DNA from: Lutibacter oceani
GTDB lineage: Bacteria > Bacteroidota > Bacteroidia > Flavobacteriales > Flavobacteriaceae
Reading direction: 5' to 3'
Assembly: GCF_003384935.1 (NCBI RefSeq)
Contig: NZ_QTTQ01000011.1
Coordinates: 124,001-188,000, forward strand
Length of the DNA: 64,000 nt
Below, piece by piece: positions 37,101 through 47,339 of this stretch (the stretch's first letter is position 1; each line of letters begins with the position of its first letter). A program made the position numbers and the translations under genes. The notes beneath the pieces are model-generated. The model ran no database searches, was not told where the DNA came from, and saw only the letters and a program-made list of their open reading frames with translations.

Positions 37101-37121
37101 TTATTAAGTTATTTTCTACTC

Positions 37122-37129
37122 CAAAGTTA
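37122..37129 (-). promoter_or_regulatory. eno -7 promoter element
   Basis: TAACTTTG on the minus strand, an exact match to TAnnTTTG, about 33 bp before the eno ATG. No clear -33 element. Confidence 0.5.
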
Positions 37130-37202
37130 CGAATTTAAGATTAAAACCTATTTTATTCTAATCCTTTTATACGATAACGTTTTCGTTTTAATACAATTAA
37201 AA

Positions 37203-37235
37203 ATAGCCATTAACTTACTAGTTTAATGGCTATTA
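37203..37235 (-). terminator. Terminator after carA
   Basis: A 12-bp perfect stem AATAGCCATTAA/TTAATGGCTATT with a 9-nt loop and TTTTAATT after it on the minus strand, starting four bases after the carA stop. Confidence 0.85.
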
Positions 37236-37239
37236 TATT

Positions 37240-38346
37240 TTATTTTTTTACTGCTTTTATATTATCTATAAATTGATCAAATAAATAGGATGAATCATGT
37301 GGACCAGGACTAGCTTCAGGGTGATATTGTACAGAAAAACAATTTTTATTTGTCATTTTCATACCTGCCAAAGTAGCATCATTTAAATGAACATGTGTTA
37401 TTTCAAAGTTTGGATGATTTTCAACATCTTCTTTACTTACAACAAATCCGTGATTCTGTGATGTTACTTCCCCTTTACCAGTTAACATATTTTTTACTGG
37501 ATGATTTATACCTCTATGCCCATTATGCATTTTATATGTTGAAATTCCGTTTGCTAAAGCAATAATTTGATGTCCCAAACAAATTCCAAATAAAGGTAAA
37601 TCTCTTTTAATAATTTCCTTTGCAATTTCCTGAGCACCGATAAGAGGAGTTGGATCTCCAGGTCCATTTGATAAAAAGAAACCATCAGGATTAAAACTAT
37701 TCATTGTTTCAAAAGTTGTATTGTATGGAAATACTTTTATATAACAACCTCTTTTAGCTAAATTCCTTAAAATATTCTTTTTAATACCTAAGTCTAATGC
37801 AGAAATTTTAAATGGTGCATTCTCCTCACCAAAAAAATAAGGCTCTTTTGTAGAAACTTTAGATGCTAATTCCAAACCTTTCATATCCGGAACAGCGTTT
37901 AGTTGTTTTTTAAGAGATTCAAGATCTGTATCGGTTGAAATAACAGCATTCATAGCCCCTTTATCCCTAATATATCGTACAACTGCTCTTGTATCAATAT
38001 CTGAAATAGCCATGAGGTTTTGCTTTTCAAAGTAATTTTTAAGAGAATCTTGTGAATTTTCTCTTGAATAATTGAAGCTAAAGTTTTTACAAACTAATCC
38101 AGATATTTTTATTGAATCGGACTCAACTTCATTTTCATTTATCCCATAATTCCCAATATGTGCATTGGTTGTTAACATTAATTGACCAAAGTAAGATGGA
38201 TCGGTAAATACTTCCTGATATCCTGTCATACCAGTATTATAACAGATTTCTCCGAATGCTGTTCCATCTGTCCCTACAGATTTTCCTTCAAAAATAGTTC
38301 CGTCAGCTAATAATAATATAGCCTTTTTTCGTTGTGTGTATTTCAT
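37240..38346 (-). CDS. carA: Carbamoyl-phosphate synthase small subunit
   Basis: A 368-residue glutaminase subunit that feeds ammonia to CarB for carbamoyl phosphate, used in arginine and pyrimidine synthesis. The N-terminal domain has LLLADGTIFEGKSVGTDGTAFGEICYNTGMTGYQEVFTDPSYFGQ in pieces; the class I amidotransferase domain has FFLSNGPGDP, the nucleophile in FGICLGHQIIALA and the His/Glu in VQYHPEASPGPHDSSYLFD. CarB is not in the window. A -7 element TAAATTTG (38363-38356) lies just 10 bp before the ATG, so it may have a very short leader. Confidence 0.96.
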   Translation of the reverse strand: MKYTQRKKAILLLADGTIFEGKSVGTDGTAFGEICYNTGMTGYQEVFTDPSYFGQLMLTTNAHIGNYGINENEVESDSIKISGLVCKNFSFNYSRENSQDSLKNYFEKQNLMAISDIDTRAVVRYIRDKGAMNAVISTDTDLESLKKQLNAVPDMKGLELASKVSTKEPYFFGEENAPFKISALDLGIKKNILRNLAKRGCYIKVFPYNTTFETMNSFNPDGFFLSNGPGDPTPLIGAQEIAKEIIKRDLPLFGICLGHQIIALANGISTYKMHNGHRGINHPVKNMLTGKGEVTSQNHGFVVSKEDVENHPNFEITHVHLNDATLAGMKMTNKNCFSVQYHPEASPGPHDSSYLFDQFIDNIKAVKK

Positions 38347-38383
38347 TAATTAAAACAAATTTACGTTTTATATACTAAAATTA

Positions 38384-39061
38384 TTAAATAATTTTATTTG
38401 AATTTCTTAGAATATATTTAAATATTTCTTTAATATCATCTTCTTTTTTATAAGATAATTTCTGATCCTTAACAAAATCTTTGAATTTTTCTTGCTCCTT
38501 TTCACCCTCAATTAATTCAACAATGCTTCGTTTATTAAAATCAAACTTTTGAAAGTTACCCTTAGATTTAATTAAGTATTTATAAACGAGCGATGTGAAA
38601 GATTTTCCTTCTGAAAGATTTAGACGATTTATGGCCCCTTTGTTAACTTTAATATCGTGTTTTTTCAACAAATAAACATCCTCTTTTTCAAATAAAACCT
38701 CATAAAAAACATCACCAAATTTTTTAAATAAATGTTTATTAATTTCAACAGAATCTAAAGACGAATTTTTAAAAGAAAATAATTTTTCTCTATCAATTCT
38801 ACTATCGAATACGTTCCTTGTAACGTTAAAATTAATATTTGAAAGAGTATATGATTTTTTATTTAAGTATAAAACACCTTCATTATCCCAATTATTTGAC
38901 ATATAAATATCTTCACTTCTTTTATCGTTTAGTTCACCAATAAATTCAACTCCTTGATGAGTAACTAATCTACTTTCAATTTTTTTTATAGTAATTTGTT
39001 GAGAATATCCATTTATATATACAAAAAAAATTAAAATAAATAGTTTTGCAATTTTTTTCAT
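38384..39061 (-). CDS. Exported protein of unknown function
   Basis: A 225-residue protein with a signal peptide (1-20, KKIAKLFILIFFVYINGYSQ) and no lipobox, so probably periplasmic. The body is rich in Lys, Asn, Glu and Asp with alternating beta-like segments (VTHQGVEFIGELNDKRSED, EGVLYLNKKSYTLSNINF) and a helical C-terminus. I recognise no domain. It lies between the rplQ terminator and carA, with 37 bp to carA, and may be a flavobacterial conserved hypothetical. Its composition is even richer in A/T-coded residues than its neighbours, which often marks fast-evolving or recently acquired genes. Confidence 0.7.
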   Translation of the reverse strand: MKKIAKLFILIFFVYINGYSQQITIKKIESRLVTHQGVEFIGELNDKRSEDIYMSNNWDNEGVLYLNKKSYTLSNINFNVTRNVFDSRIDREKLFSFKNSSLDSVEINKHLFKKFGDVFYEVLFEKEDVYLLKKHDIKVNKGAINRLNLSEGKSFTSLVYKYLIKSKGNFQKFDFNKRSIVELIEGEKEQEKFKDFVKDQKLSYKKEDDIKEIFKYILRNSNKII

Positions 39062-39088
39062 AAATTATTTAACTTTTATATTTAAAAA

Positions 39089-39119
39089 AAAGGATAAACT
39101 AACAATTAGTTTATCCTTT
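39089..39119 (-). terminator. Terminator of the ribosomal protein block after rplQ
   Basis: A perfect 14-bp stem AAAGGATAAACTAA and its complement with a CAA loop and a T run on the minus strand. It marks the end of the str-S10-spc-alpha transcript. Confidence 0.92.
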
Positions 39120-39152
39120 ATTTTTTATTAACGAAATATCATTAATTATTTA

Positions 39153-39629
39153 TTACTTTTCTTCAGCTGTTCCTTCAGTTTCTGTTACTGCTGATTCAAC
39201 TGCATCAACTTTTTTAGACCTACCTCTACGAGTGGTTTTCTTAGCTTTTTTACTATTTGGATTGTATGTTGTATTATAATCAACTAACTCAACCATAGCC
39301 ATTGGAGCATTATCTCCTTGACGGTTTCCTAATTTTATGATACGTACATATCCTCCTGGTCTGTCTGCTACTTTTACTGAAACTTCTTTAAATAATTCTG
39401 TAACAGCATATTTATTTCTTAAATAACTAAATACAACTCTACGATTATGCGTAGTATCTTCTTTAGATTTTGTAATTAAAGGTTCAACAAATTGACGTAA
39501 AGCTTTTGCTTTTGCCACTGTTGTATTAATACGCTTGTGTTCAATTAATGAACAAGCCATATTAGCAAACATAGCCTTTCTGTGAGCAGTTTGTCTTCCT
39601 AAGTGATTAAATTTCTTTCCGTGTCTCAT
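39153..39629 (-). CDS. rplQ: 50S ribosomal protein L17
   Basis: A 158-residue bL17 ([25 protein letters not shown]). The conserved core is about 120 residues; a C-terminal extension, first basic ([14 protein letters not shown]) and then acidic ([15 protein letters not shown]), is longer than in E. coli (127 residues) but common in Bacteroidota. Last gene of the block, 37 bp after rpoA and followed by a terminator. Confidence 0.96.
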   Translation of the reverse strand: MRHGKKFNHLGRQTAHRKAMFANMACSLIEHKRINTTVAKAKALRQFVEPLITKSKEDTTHNRRVVFSYLRNKYAVTELFKEVSVKVADRPGGYVRIIKLGNRQGDNAPMAMVELVDYNTTYNPNSKKAKKTTRRGRSKKVDAVESAVTETEGTAEEK

Positions 39630-39666
39630 CTCTATATCTTATCTTAATTAAAACCAAGGTTTTAAC

Positions 39667-40659
39667 TTAATCTTTATCTAATTTATATTTACTTAAATCC
39701 ATTCCAAAGCTTAAACCTTTATTATGAACTAATTCATCTAATTCTGTTAAAGATTTTTTACCAAAGTTTCTAAACTTCATTAAGTCATTTTTATTAAATG
39801 ATACTAAGTCTCCTAAAGTATCAACTTCTGCCGCTTTTAAACAATTTAGTGCTCTAACAGATAAATCCATATCAACTAATTTTGTTTTTAATAACTGACG
39901 CATATGTAAAGATTCTTCATCATAAGTTTCAGTTTGTGCTATTTCATCAGCCTCTAAAGTAATACGCTCATCAGAGAAAAGCATAAAGTGGTGAATCAAT
40001 ATTTTTGCTGCTTCGGTTAAAGCATCTTTAGGTGCAATAGAACCATCTGTTGTAATATCAAATACTAATTTTTCATAATCAGTTTTTTGTTCAACACGGA
40101 AATTTTCCACAGCATATTTTACATTTTTTATAGGTGTAAAAATTGAATCTGTAAAAATAGTTCCTAAAGCAACTCCAGATTTTTTATTTTCTTCTGCTGG
40201 TACAAAACCTCTTCCTTTTTCAATTGTAATTTCGAAATCTAAAGAAACAGATTTTTCCATATTACAAATAACTAAATCATGATTTAACACTTGAAAACCA
40301 GAAATATATTTTTGTAAATCTCCAGCAGTTAACTGCTCTTGATTTGAAATAGAAATATTTACAGTTTCCCTGTCTGAATCTTCAATTTGTTTCTTAAAAC
40401 GTACTTGTTTTAAGTTTAAAATAATTTCAGTTACATCTTCTACAACACCTTTAATTGTAGAAAACTCGTGTTCAATACCTTCAATGCGAAGTGATGTTAT
40501 TGCAAAACCTTCTAACGAAGATAAAAGCACTCTTCTTAAAGCATTTCCAACAGTTAAACCAAAACCTGGCTCTAACGGTCTAAATTCGAATCTACCACTA
40601 AAATCGGTAGAATCAATCATTATTACTTTATCGGGCTTTTGAAAATTTAAAATTGCCAT
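39667..40659 (-). CDS. rpoA: RNA polymerase alpha subunit
   Basis: A 330-residue alpha subunit. The N-terminal domain (about 1-230) has [28 protein letters not shown] for dimerisation and beta contact. The C-terminal domain (about 255-318) has [22 protein letters not shown] and [19 protein letters not shown] for UP-element and activator contacts. Normal length. It follows rpsD by 22 bp in the alpha operon order rpsM-rpsK-rpsD-rpoA-rplQ. Confidence 0.97.
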   Translation of the reverse strand: MAILNFQKPDKVIMIDSTDFSGRFEFRPLEPGFGLTVGNALRRVLLSSLEGFAITSLRIEGIEHEFSTIKGVVEDVTEIILNLKQVRFKKQIEDSDRETVNISISNQEQLTAGDLQKYISGFQVLNHDLVICNMEKSVSLDFEITIEKGRGFVPAEENKKSGVALGTIFTDSIFTPIKNVKYAVENFRVEQKTDYEKLVFDITTDGSIAPKDALTEAAKILIHHFMLFSDERITLEADEIAQTETYDEESLHMRQLLKTKLVDMDLSVRALNCLKAAEVDTLGDLVSFNKNDLMKFRNFGKKSLTELDELVHNKGLSFGMDLSKYKLDKD

Positions 40660-40681
40660 AATTGAATTGGTATCTTTAAAA

Positions 40682-41287
40682 TTATTTAGAATATAACTCT
40701 ACTATTAATTGTTCCTTGATATTCTCTGGAATTTGAATTCTTTCAGGAACACTTACAAAATTACCTTGTTTTGTGTCTGAATTCCAAGTTAACCACTCAT
40801 AAACATCATTTCTATTTGCTAAAGCATCTTCAATAGTAACTAACGACTTTGATTTTTCTCTAACTGCTACAACATCACCTGCTTTTAAAGAATATGATGG
40901 AATACTAACTAACTCTCCGTTAACAGTTATGTGGCGGTGAGAAACTAATTGACGAGCACCACTACGACTAGGAGAAATTCCTAACCTATATACAACATTA
41001 TCTAAACGTGACTCACAAAGTTGTAGTAAAATTTCACCGGTTACACCAGTTGAAGCAGATGCTTTTTTAAATAAGTTTGAAAATTGTCTTTCTAATATAC
41101 CGTAAGTATATTTCGCTTTTTGCTTTTCAGCTAATTGAATAGCGTATTCAGATTTTTTCCCTCTACGTCTATTGTTTCCATGTTGTCCTGGAGGATAGTT
41201 TCTTTTTTCAAAAGATTTATCTTCTCCAAAGATTGCTTCGCCAAATTTACGAGCAATTTTAGTTTTTGGTCCTGTATATCTTGCCAT
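40682..41287 (-). CDS. rpsD: 30S ribosomal protein S4
   Basis: A 201-residue uS4 ([29 protein letters not shown]), with the S4 RNA-binding domain around [36 protein letters not shown]4 starts 30S assembly and represses its own operon in several bacteria. An 82-nt structured spacer precedes it. Confidence 0.97.
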   Translation of the reverse strand: MARYTGPKTKIARKFGEAIFGEDKSFEKRNYPPGQHGNNRRRGKKSEYAIQLAEKQKAKYTYGILERQFSNLFKKASASTGVTGEILLQLCESRLDNVVYRLGISPSRSGARQLVSHRHITVNGELVSIPSYSLKAGDVVAVREKSKSLVTIEDALANRNDVYEWLTWNSDTKQGNFVSVPERIQIPENIKEQLIVELYSK

Positions 41288-41302
41288 TTTTTTTTATTAA
41301 AT

Positions 41303-41352
41303 GATAGGGATTATGAATTAAGGCTTATCCTTCGATAATCTAAAATCCTATC
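41303..41352 (-). promoter_or_regulatory. Hairpin in the rpsK-rpsD spacer, possible S4 control element
   Basis: Two-part stem: GATAGG (41303-41308) with CCTATC (41347-41352), and GATTAT (41309-41314) with ATAATC (41335-41340), separated by a one-sided internal loop. It lies just upstream of rpsD, whose product is a known autoregulator. Confidence 0.4.
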
Positions 41353-41369
41353 GGTTAAAAATTAATTAA

Positions 41370-41753
41370 TTATACTCTTCTTCTTTTTGGAGGTCTACAA
41401 CCATTATGTGGTAATGGAGTAACATCAATAATCTCTGAAACTTCAATTCCAAGATTGTGAATTGATCTAATTGCAGATTCTCTTCCGTTACCAGGTCCTT
41501 TAACATACACTTTTACTTTTCTCATCCCTGCTTCATGTGCAACTCTTGCACAATCTTCAGCAGCTAATTGAGCAGCATAAGGTGTATTTTTTTTAGAACC
41601 TCTAAATCCCATTTTCCCAGCTGATGACCAAGAAATTACATCACCTCTTTTATTAGTAAGTGATATAATAATATTGTTGAATGAAGCTGTGATGTGTGCT
41701 TCACCAACTGCCTCAACAATAACTTTACGTTTTTTAGTACTTGCTTTCGCCAT
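41370..41753 (-). CDS. rpsK: 30S ribosomal protein S11
   Basis: A 127-residue uS11. [37 protein letters not shown] (in segments) and the C-terminal [18 protein letters not shown] are diagnostic. It lines the mRNA exit region of the 30S platform. It is preceded by an unusually long 104-nt spacer after rpsM. Confidence 0.97.
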   Translation of the reverse strand: MAKASTKKRKVIVEAVGEAHITASFNNIIISLTNKRGDVISWSSAGKMGFRGSKKNTPYAAQLAAEDCARVAHEAGMRKVKVYVKGPGNGRESAIRSIHNLGIEVSEIIDVTPLPHNGCRPPKRRRV

Positions 41754-41763
41754 ATTTTTTAGT

Positions 41764-41791
41764 TTTTAGTTGTTAGCTTTTAGTTGTTAGA
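41764..41791. repeat. Two tandem 14-nt repeats in the rpsM-rpsK spacer
   Basis: TTTTAGTTGTTAGC (41764-41777) followed by TTTTAGTTGTTAGA (41778-41791). Similar TAGTTGTT-type strings occur at 10397. The rest of the 104-nt spacer is also T/A/G-rich with related TTAGAAGTTAG-like pieces on the opposite strand. It looks like simple-sequence expansion with no gene. Confidence 0.6.
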
Positions 41792-41857
41792 ATCCTAAAC
41801 ATTTCTATTTCGAACAGATTCATCTAACTTCTAATTACTACTTTCTAACGCCTTTTA

Positions 41858-42232
41858 TTATTTAGTTGCTTTTTTCTTATTAGCTACAGTTTTACGCTTA
41901 CCTTTTCTGGTTCTAGAATTATTTTTAGTTCTTTGACCTCTTAATGGTAATCCTGATCTATGACGAATACCTCTATAACATCCAATATCCATTAATCGCT
42001 TAATGTTTAATTGAATTTCAGAACGTAATTCCCCTTCAATTGTTAAAGTACCAACAGCCTCACGAATATCGTGAATCTCTTCATCAGTCCAATCTTGAAC
42101 TTTTGTACCCTCATCAACTTTTGCCGTAGCTAAAATTTCTTTAGCTTTACTTTTACCAATCCCAAAAATATATGTTAATGCAATAACACCTCTTTTATTT
42201 TTTGGAATATCAATACCTGCTATTCTTGCCAT
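41858..42232 (-). CDS. rpsM: 30S ribosomal protein S13
   Basis: A 124-residue uS13 ([26 protein letters not shown]), with the helix-two-turn-helix and the basic C-terminal tail [20 protein letters not shown] that touches P-site tRNA. Starts two bases after rpmJ. Confidence 0.97.
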   Translation of the reverse strand: MARIAGIDIPKNKRGVIALTYIFGIGKSKAKEILATAKVDEGTKVQDWTDEEIHDIREAVGTLTIEGELRSEIQLNIKRLMDIGCYRGIRHRSGLPLRGQRTKNNSRTRKGKRKTVANKKKATK

Positions 42233-42234
42233 AA

Positions 42235-42351
42235 CTATCCTTGTCTTTGTTTAAATCTAGGATTCTTTTTATTGATTACATATAATCTGCCTTTTCTTCG
42301 CACAATCTTGCACTCGGCACTTCTCTTTTTTACTGATGTTCTAACTTTCAT
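42235..42351 (-). CDS. rpmJ: 50S ribosomal protein L36, zinc-free form
   Basis: A 38-residue bL36 read directly from the minus strand (starts [20 protein letters not shown], ends [10 protein letters not shown]). It fits exactly between infA (13 bp) and rpsM (2 bp). Only one of the four zinc-ribbon ligands of the common form remains: the other two Cys and the His are replaced by Arg/Ser, Asn and Phe-type residues. It is therefore the zinc-independent paralogue type. Confidence 0.95.
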   Translation of the reverse strand: MKVRTSVKKRSAECKIVRRKGRLYVINKKNPRFKQRQG

Positions 42352-42364
42352 CGGTTTATATCCT

Positions 42365-42580
42365 TTAATATCTGTAAGTAATTCTTGCTTTTGTTAAATC
42401 ATAAGGACTCATTTCTAACTTTACCTTATCTCCTGGTAATAATTTAATATAATGCATTCGCATTTTTCCAGAAATATGTGCAGTTACAATATGTCCATTT
42501 TCCAACTCTACGCGAAACATTGCATTAGACAATGCTTCAGTAATTGTTCCATCCTGTTGTATTGCTGGTTGTTTTGCCAT
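42365..42580 (-). CDS. infA: Translation initiation factor IF-1
   Basis: A 71-residue OB-fold protein ([25 protein letters not shown], then [19 protein letters not shown] and [10 protein letters not shown]). It binds the A site during initiation. Its ATG overlaps the secY stop by one base. Confidence 0.97.
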   Translation of the reverse strand: MAKQPAIQQDGTITEALSNAMFRVELENGHIVTAHISGKMRMHYIKLLPGDKVKLEMSPYDLTKARITYRY

Positions 42581-43914
42581 TATGATACTGATTTTCTTTT
42601 AGTTCCCTTTTTCATTAAACCATCATAATGACGATTTAATAAATGAGAATTTATTTGCTGAATAGTATCAATTGCTACACCAACCATAATAAGTAGCGAT
42701 GTTCCTCCGTAAAATAAGGCCCAAGACTGAGTTAAACCAAATTTAACAACAATTGCAGGTAAAATTGCAACAATAGCTAAAAATAATGAACCTGGAAATG
42801 TAATTAAAGATAAAACCCTATCTAACATTTCTGCAGTGTCTTTTCCTGGTCTAATTCCAGGAATAAAACCTCCACTTCTTTTTAAATCATCAGCCATTTT
42901 ATTTGTAGGAATTGTAATTGCAGTATAAAAATAACTAAAAATTATAATTAAAAATGCAAACAACAAATTGTACCATAAACCAAACATATTCGAAAACTCA
43001 ATACCAACAGCTTTAATTGTATCATTTTCAGAACCAGCCATTAGTGCAGGAGCAAACATTATTGCCTGTGCAAAAATAATTGGCATTACCCCAGATGAAT
43101 TTAATTTCAAAGGTAAATAATCTCTTGCACCAGCAATATTTTTTATGTTTCCAGCTACAGTTTTTCTAGCATATTGAACAGCTATTCTTCTTACAGCAGT
43201 TACTAAATAAACACATACTAAAATAACTAAGAACCATAAAATTACTTCAATTAAAATCATTATCATACCTCCATTAGAAGCTGTAATTTTAGAAACTGCT
43301 TCTTGCATAAACGATCCTGGAAAACGAGCAATAATACCAATCATAATTAATAATGATATACCATTACCAATTCCTTTGTCTGTTATTTTTTCTCCAAGCC
43401 ACATTGCAAAAATTGTACCTGCAGTTAAAATTACCATAGAAGATAACCAAAACATACTTCCGCTAATATAAAATGCTGAAGAAGGAATTAATTGATAAAT
43501 ATTAGTAATATATGCAGGCCCTTGAACCATAGTAATTGCAATAGTCAACCAACGTGTAATTTGATTGATTTTTTTTCTACCACTTTCACCATCTTTTTGA
43601 AGCTTTTGTAAATATGGAACCGCAATTCCCATTAACTGAACAACAATAGATGCAGAGATATAAGGCATAATACCCAATGCTACGATTGATGCTTGAGCAA
43701 ATGCTCCACCTGTAAACATATCAAGTAATCCTAATATTCCACCACCACTGGTTTGATTTTGCAATGCTGCTTGAGCAACTGTAATATCAATTCCAGGAAG
43801 AGGTACTTGTGCTGCAAAACGATAAATAGCCATAAATCCAAGTGTTAGAAGAATCTTATTTCTAAGTTCTTCTATAGTCCAAATGTCTTTAATGGTTTGA
43901 ATAAATTTTTTCAT
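42580..43914 (-). CDS. secY: Protein translocase subunit SecY
   Basis: A 444-residue, ten-helix channel of the Sec translocon. The first helix starts at about residue 20 after [21 protein letters not shown], and the plug region has [38 protein letters not shown] and [19 protein letters not shown] are conserved cytoplasmic-loop segments. It sits in the spc operon between rplO and infA, as in most bacteria. Confidence 0.97.
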   Translation of the reverse strand: MKKFIQTIKDIWTIEELRNKILLTLGFMAIYRFAAQVPLPGIDITVAQAALQNQTSGGGILGLLDMFTGGAFAQASIVALGIMPYISASIVVQLMGIAVPYLQKLQKDGESGRKKINQITRWLTIAITMVQGPAYITNIYQLIPSSAFYISGSMFWLSSMVILTAGTIFAMWLGEKITDKGIGNGISLLIMIGIIARFPGSFMQEAVSKITASNGGMIMILIEVILWFLVILVCVYLVTAVRRIAVQYARKTVAGNIKNIAGARDYLPLKLNSSGVMPIIFAQAIMFAPALMAGSENDTIKAVGIEFSNMFGLWYNLLFAFLIIIFSYFYTAITIPTNKMADDLKRSGGFIPGIRPGKDTAEMLDRVLSLITFPGSLFLAIVAILPAIVVKFGLTQSWALFYGGTSLLIMVGVAIDTIQQINSHLLNRHYDGLMKKGTKRKSVS

Positions 43915-43927
43915 CTATATCTATTTA

Positions 43928-44380
43928 TTATAACGTTTCAGCTTTTCCCCCGACATTTTCAATGGCTGCTTTTGCAGTTGCTGTAAATTTATGTACCGTT
44001 ACATTTAATGTTGCTTTTAACTCACCATTTCCAAGTATTTTAACTAGGTCATTTTTTCGAGCCAATCTATTTTCAATTAAAATATCAAGTGTTACTACAT
44101 CTTTAATTTTACCATTATCAACCAATTCTTGAAGTTTATGTAGATTCACACCTACATACTCCTTACGATTCATATTAGTAAAACCAAATTTAGGTACACG
44201 TCTTTGTAAAGGCATTTGACCACCTTCAAAACCAACTTTTCTAGAATATCCAGAACGGGATTTAGCCCCTTTATGACCTCTTGTAGCAGTACCACCTTTT
44301 CCAGATCCTTGACCTCTACCTACACGCTTTCCTTGCGTTTTAACCGATCCTGCAGCAGGTTTTAAGTTATTTAATGTCAT
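43928..44380 (-). CDS. rplO: 50S ribosomal protein L15
   Basis: A 150-residue uL15 with the glycine-rich N-terminal arm GKRVGRGQGSGKGGTATRGH and the FEGGQMPLQRRVPKFGF segment. Binds 23S rRNA late in assembly. 11 bp after rpmD. Confidence 0.97.
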   Translation of the reverse strand: MTLNNLKPAAGSVKTQGKRVGRGQGSGKGGTATRGHKGAKSRSGYSRKVGFEGGQMPLQRRVPKFGFTNMNRKEYVGVNLHKLQELVDNGKIKDVVTLDILIENRLARKNDLVKILGNGELKATLNVTVHKFTATAKAAIENVGGKAETL

Positions 44381-44391
44381 CTATATAAATG

Positions 44392-44574
44392 TTATTTAAC
44401 TTCCTCAACAGAAATTAAGTGTTTAACTGTATTTACCATTCCAAGGATTGTTGGAGTAGCCTCATGTTCAACTACTTGATCAATCTTACGTAAACCAAGC
44501 GCCTCAAGAGTTCTTTTCTGATTTTGAGGACGTCTAATTTTACTTTTAACTTGTGTTACTTTTATTTTTGCCAT
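44392..44574 (-). CDS. rpmD: 50S ribosomal protein L30
   Basis: A 60-residue uL30 (MAKIKVTQVKSKIRRPQNQK, then TLEALGLRKIDQVVEHEATP and GMVNTVKHLISVEEV). Normal short bacterial form. Confidence 0.95.
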   Translation of the reverse strand: MAKIKVTQVKSKIRRPQNQKRTLEALGLRKIDQVVEHEATPTILGMVNTVKHLISVEEVK

Positions 44575-44585
44575 CGCTCCTTTTT

Positions 44586-45110
44586 TTATCCTTTAAATAC
44601 TTTTTCTAAAGAAATTCCTCTCTCTTTTGCAATCATACTCGCACTACGCAATTGTAATAAAGCATCAAAAGTTGCTTTAACTACGTTGTGAGGATTTGAC
44701 GAGCCCTGCGATTTTGAAAGTACATCATGTACTCCAACAGAATCAAGTACCGCACGAACCGCACCACCAGCGATAACTCCTGTACCGTGTGAAGCTGGTT
44801 TCAAAAATACTTTTGCTCCTCCAAATTTACCTTTTTGTTCGTGAGGTAAAGTTTGCTTTATAATAGGAATTCTTACTAAATTTTTCTTTGCATCTTCAAT
44901 TGCCTTTGCAATTGCAGAAGCTACATCTTTAGATTTACCTAATCCGTGACCAACAACACCATTTCCATCTCCAACTACAACAATAGCTGAAAATCCGAAT
45001 GCTCTACCCCCTTTTGTTACTTTAGTAACTCTTTGTACACCAACTAAATGATCTTGTAGTTCTAACCCGCTAGGTTTTACTCTTTCTACGTTTTTGTATT
45101 TATGATACAT
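44586..45110 (-). CDS. rpsE: 30S ribosomal protein S5
   Basis: A 174-residue uS5. The double-stranded RNA-binding part has [20 protein letters not shown] and [18 protein letters not shown]; the C-terminal domain has [20 protein letters not shown]. It influences decoding accuracy at the mRNA entry site. Confidence 0.97.
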   Translation of the reverse strand: MYHKYKNVERVKPSGLELQDHLVGVQRVTKVTKGGRAFGFSAIVVVGDGNGVVGHGLGKSKDVASAIAKAIEDAKKNLVRIPIIKQTLPHEQKGKFGGAKVFLKPASHGTGVIAGGAVRAVLDSVGVHDVLSKSQGSSNPHNVVKATFDALLQLRSASMIAKERGISLEKVFKG

Positions 45111-45115
45111 ATTTA

Positions 45116-45469
45116 CTAAAATTTTAAACCTGCTTCTCTTGCAGCGTCTGCTAGAGCTTTAACTCTACCGTGATACAAAAATCCATTTCTATCAAATGAT
45201 ACAGTTTCTACACCTGATTTTATTGCTTTTTCAGCGATACTTTTACCAACTGATTTTGCAACTTCAGTTTTTGAACCTGTAGCTTCAATTTCTTTATCTC
45301 TTGATGATACAGATACTAAAGTTGTACCCGCATTGTCATCTACTAATTGAGCATAAATTTCTTTGTTACTTCTAAAAACAGATAACCTTGGTTGGGTTGC
45401 TGTACCGAAAACAATTTTTCTAATTCTATGCTTAATTCTAATTCTTCTTTCAAGCTTTGATAATGCCAT
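45116..45469 (-). CDS. rplR: 50S ribosomal protein L18
   Basis: A 117-residue uL18 ([22 protein letters not shown] then [16 protein letters not shown]; end [20 protein letters not shown]). Binds 5S rRNA with L5. Five bases before rpsE. Confidence 0.97.
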   Translation of the reverse strand: MALSKLERRIRIKHRIRKIVFGTATQPRLSVFRSNKEIYAQLVDDNAGTTLVSVSSRDKEIEATGSKTEVAKSVGKSIAEKAIKSGVETVSFDRNGFLYHGRVKALADAAREAGLKF

Positions 45470-45483
45470 AATATTATAACTTA

Positions 45484-46029
45484 TTATGCAGATTTACCTG
45501 CTTTTCTTCTTAATATTTCTCCTACAAATTTAACTCCTTTTCCTTTGTATGGTTCAGGTTTACGCATTGAACGAATCTTTGCTGCAACTGCACCTACTAA
45601 TTGTTTATCGAATGAAGTTAATTTTATGATTGGATTTTTTCCTTTTTCTGAAACTGTTTCTACCTTAATCTCTGGAGCAACATCTAAAATTATATTGTGA
45701 GAAAAACCTAAAGCCAAATCCAAAACTTGACCTTGGTTACTTGCTCTATATCCAACTCCTACTAATTCTAGTTCTTTAGTCCATCCTTGTGAAACTCCAG
45801 TAATCATATTATTTAATAAAGCTCTGTATAAACCATGTTTTGCTTTATGGCTTTTACTATCAGAAGGACGTTCTACTATAATAGAACCTTCCTCAACTTT
45901 TACAGTAATATCGTCTTTAATCTCTTGAGTTAACTCTCCCAACTTACCTTTCACAGTAACTACATTATCCTTTATATCAAATGTTATACCTTCAGGTAAG
46001 GTTATCGGGTTATTTCCTATTCTTGACAT
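45484..46029 (-). CDS. rplF: 50S ribosomal protein L6
   Basis: A 181-residue uL6 from the ATG at 46029 ([20 protein letters not shown]). A longer frame starts 20 codons upstream but would overlap rpsH and is not used. The conserved C-terminal end [23 protein letters not shown] is near the factor-binding site of the 50S subunit. Confidence 0.96.
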   Translation of the reverse strand: MSRIGNNPITLPEGITFDIKDNVVTVKGKLGELTQEIKDDITVKVEEGSIIVERPSDSKSHKAKHGLYRALLNNMITGVSQGWTKELELVGVGYRASNQGQVLDLALGFSHNIILDVAPEIKVETVSEKGKNPIIKLTSFDKQLVGAVAAKIRSMRKPEPYKGKGVKFVGEILRRKAGKSA

Positions 46030-46045
46030 CTTGTTTAGTTCTTTA

Positions 46046-46444
46046 TTAATATACGTAACATAAAACTTCTCCTCCAACATGCTCTTCACGAGCTTGTTTA
46101 TTAGTCATAACACCCTTAGATGTTGAAACTATAGCTATTCCTAACCCATTCAATACACGAGGCATATCATTTGCGCCTACATATTTACGTAGACCTGGAG
46201 TACTAATACGTTGTAATTTTTTTATAACAGAAGCTTTAGTAGCTTTGTCATATTTTAAAGCAATCTTTATTGTTCCCTGAAAACCAGCATCTTCAAATTT
46301 ATAACTTAAAATATAACCTTGATCAAATAAAATCTTTGTTATTTCTTTAGTAATTTTTGAAGCCGGAATTTCAACGACTCTGTGATTTGCCATAATTGCA
46401 TTTCTAACTCTTGTTAGATAATCTGCGATTGGATCTGTAATCAT
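46046..46444 (-). CDS. rpsH: 30S ribosomal protein S8
   Basis: A 132-residue uS8 (MITDPIADYLTRVRNAIMANHR; C-terminal VSTSKGVMTNKQAREEHVGGEVLCYVY). S8 binds helix 21 of 16S rRNA and in E. coli represses the spc operon. Here a 68-nt structured spacer lies directly upstream. Confidence 0.97.
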   Translation of the reverse strand: MITDPIADYLTRVRNAIMANHRVVEIPASKITKEITKILFDQGYILSYKFEDAGFQGTIKIALKYDKATKASVIKKLQRISTPGLRKYVGANDMPRVLNGLGIAIVSTSKGVMTNKQAREEHVGGEVLCYVY

Positions 46445-46464
46445 ATTTATTAATTTACGATTTC

Positions 46465-46498
46465 GGTTTTCCTTGCACTCTGCAAAGAACCTAAAACC
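46465..46498 (-). promoter_or_regulatory. Hairpin in the rpsN-rpsH spacer, possible S8 control element
   Basis: Outer arms GGTTTT (46465-46470) and AAAACC (46493-46498) enclose an inner stem TTGCA-CTC-TGCAA (46473-46485) with unpaired bases on one side. It lies 20-50 bp upstream of rpsH. Confidence 0.4.
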
Positions 46499-46512
46499 AA
46501 TTATTTAATTTT

Positions 46513-46782
46513 TTACCAACTAGCTTTTCTAATACCTGGTATTAATCCTTGATTTGCCATTTCACGAAAAGTTACACGTGAAATACCAAACTGTCTCATA
46601 TACCCTTTTGGTCTTCCTGTTAGTTTACATCTATTATGCAAACGTACTGGTGATGCATTTTTTGGTAGTTTTTGTAATGCATCATAATCTCCAGCTTCTT
46701 TTAAAGCTTTACGTTTATCAGCATATTTATCAACTAACTTTTGTCTCTTAACCTCACGGGCTTTCATTGATTCTTTAGCCAT
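46513..46782 (-). CDS. rpsN: 30S ribosomal protein S14, zinc-free long form
   Basis: An 89-residue uS14 ([19 protein letters not shown]; end [21 protein letters not shown]). It is the longer form without the two CxxC pairs, like E. coli S14; only one Cys remains ([19 protein letters not shown]). Three bases after rplE. Confidence 0.97.
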   Translation of the reverse strand: MAKESMKAREVKRQKLVDKYADKRKALKEAGDYDALQKLPKNASPVRLHNRCKLTGRPKGYMRQFGISRVTFREMANQGLIPGIRKASW

Positions 46783-46785
46783 ACC

Positions 46786-47337
46786 TTAATTCTTTTTAAA
46801 TGGTAAACCTAGTTCACTTAATAATGATTTTGCTTCTTTATCAGTTTGAGCAGATGTTACAAATGTAATATCCATACCACTAATTCTATTTACTTTATCA
46901 ATATCAATTTCTGGGAAAATGATTTGTTCAGTAATTCCTAAATTGTAGTTTCCTCTACCATCAAAACCATTTGCTTTGATTCCGTTAAAGTCTCTTACAC
47001 GAGGTAAAGATGCTGTTACCAATCTATCCAAAAATTCATACATTTTCTCACCTCTTAAAGTAACTTTAGCTCCAATTGGAACACCTTTACGAAGTTTAAA
47101 AGCTGCAACATCCTTTTTAGATACAGTTGATATTGCTTTTTGACCAGATATTTTGGTCAATTCATCAACGGCATAATCTATTAATTTCTTATCAGCTACA
47201 GCAGCACCTACACCCTTACTAATTACAATTTTTTGTAATTTAGGAACCTGCATAATGTTTTTGTAACTAAATTCTTCAGTAAGAGCTTTAACAACTCTAC
47301 TATTATACTCTTCTTTAAGTCTTGGTATATAAGCCAT
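46786..47337 (-). CDS. rplE: 50S ribosomal protein L5
   Basis: A 183-residue uL5 ([60 protein letters not shown]). Binds 5S rRNA and contacts P-site tRNA. Two bases after rplX. Confidence 0.97.
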   Translation of the reverse strand: MAYIPRLKEEYNSRVVKALTEEFSYKNIMQVPKLQKIVISKGVGAAVADKKLIDYAVDELTKISGQKAISTVSKKDVAAFKLRKGVPIGAKVTLRGEKMYEFLDRLVTASLPRVRDFNGIKANGFDGRGNYNLGITEQIIFPEIDIDKVNRISGMDITFVTSAQTDKEAKSLLSELGLPFKKN

Positions 47338-47339
47338 AA

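Noticed and set aside
46030-46089. 20-residue N-terminal extension of L6
   Set aside because: It overlaps rpsH coding sequence, and MSRIGNNPI is the standard L6 start.
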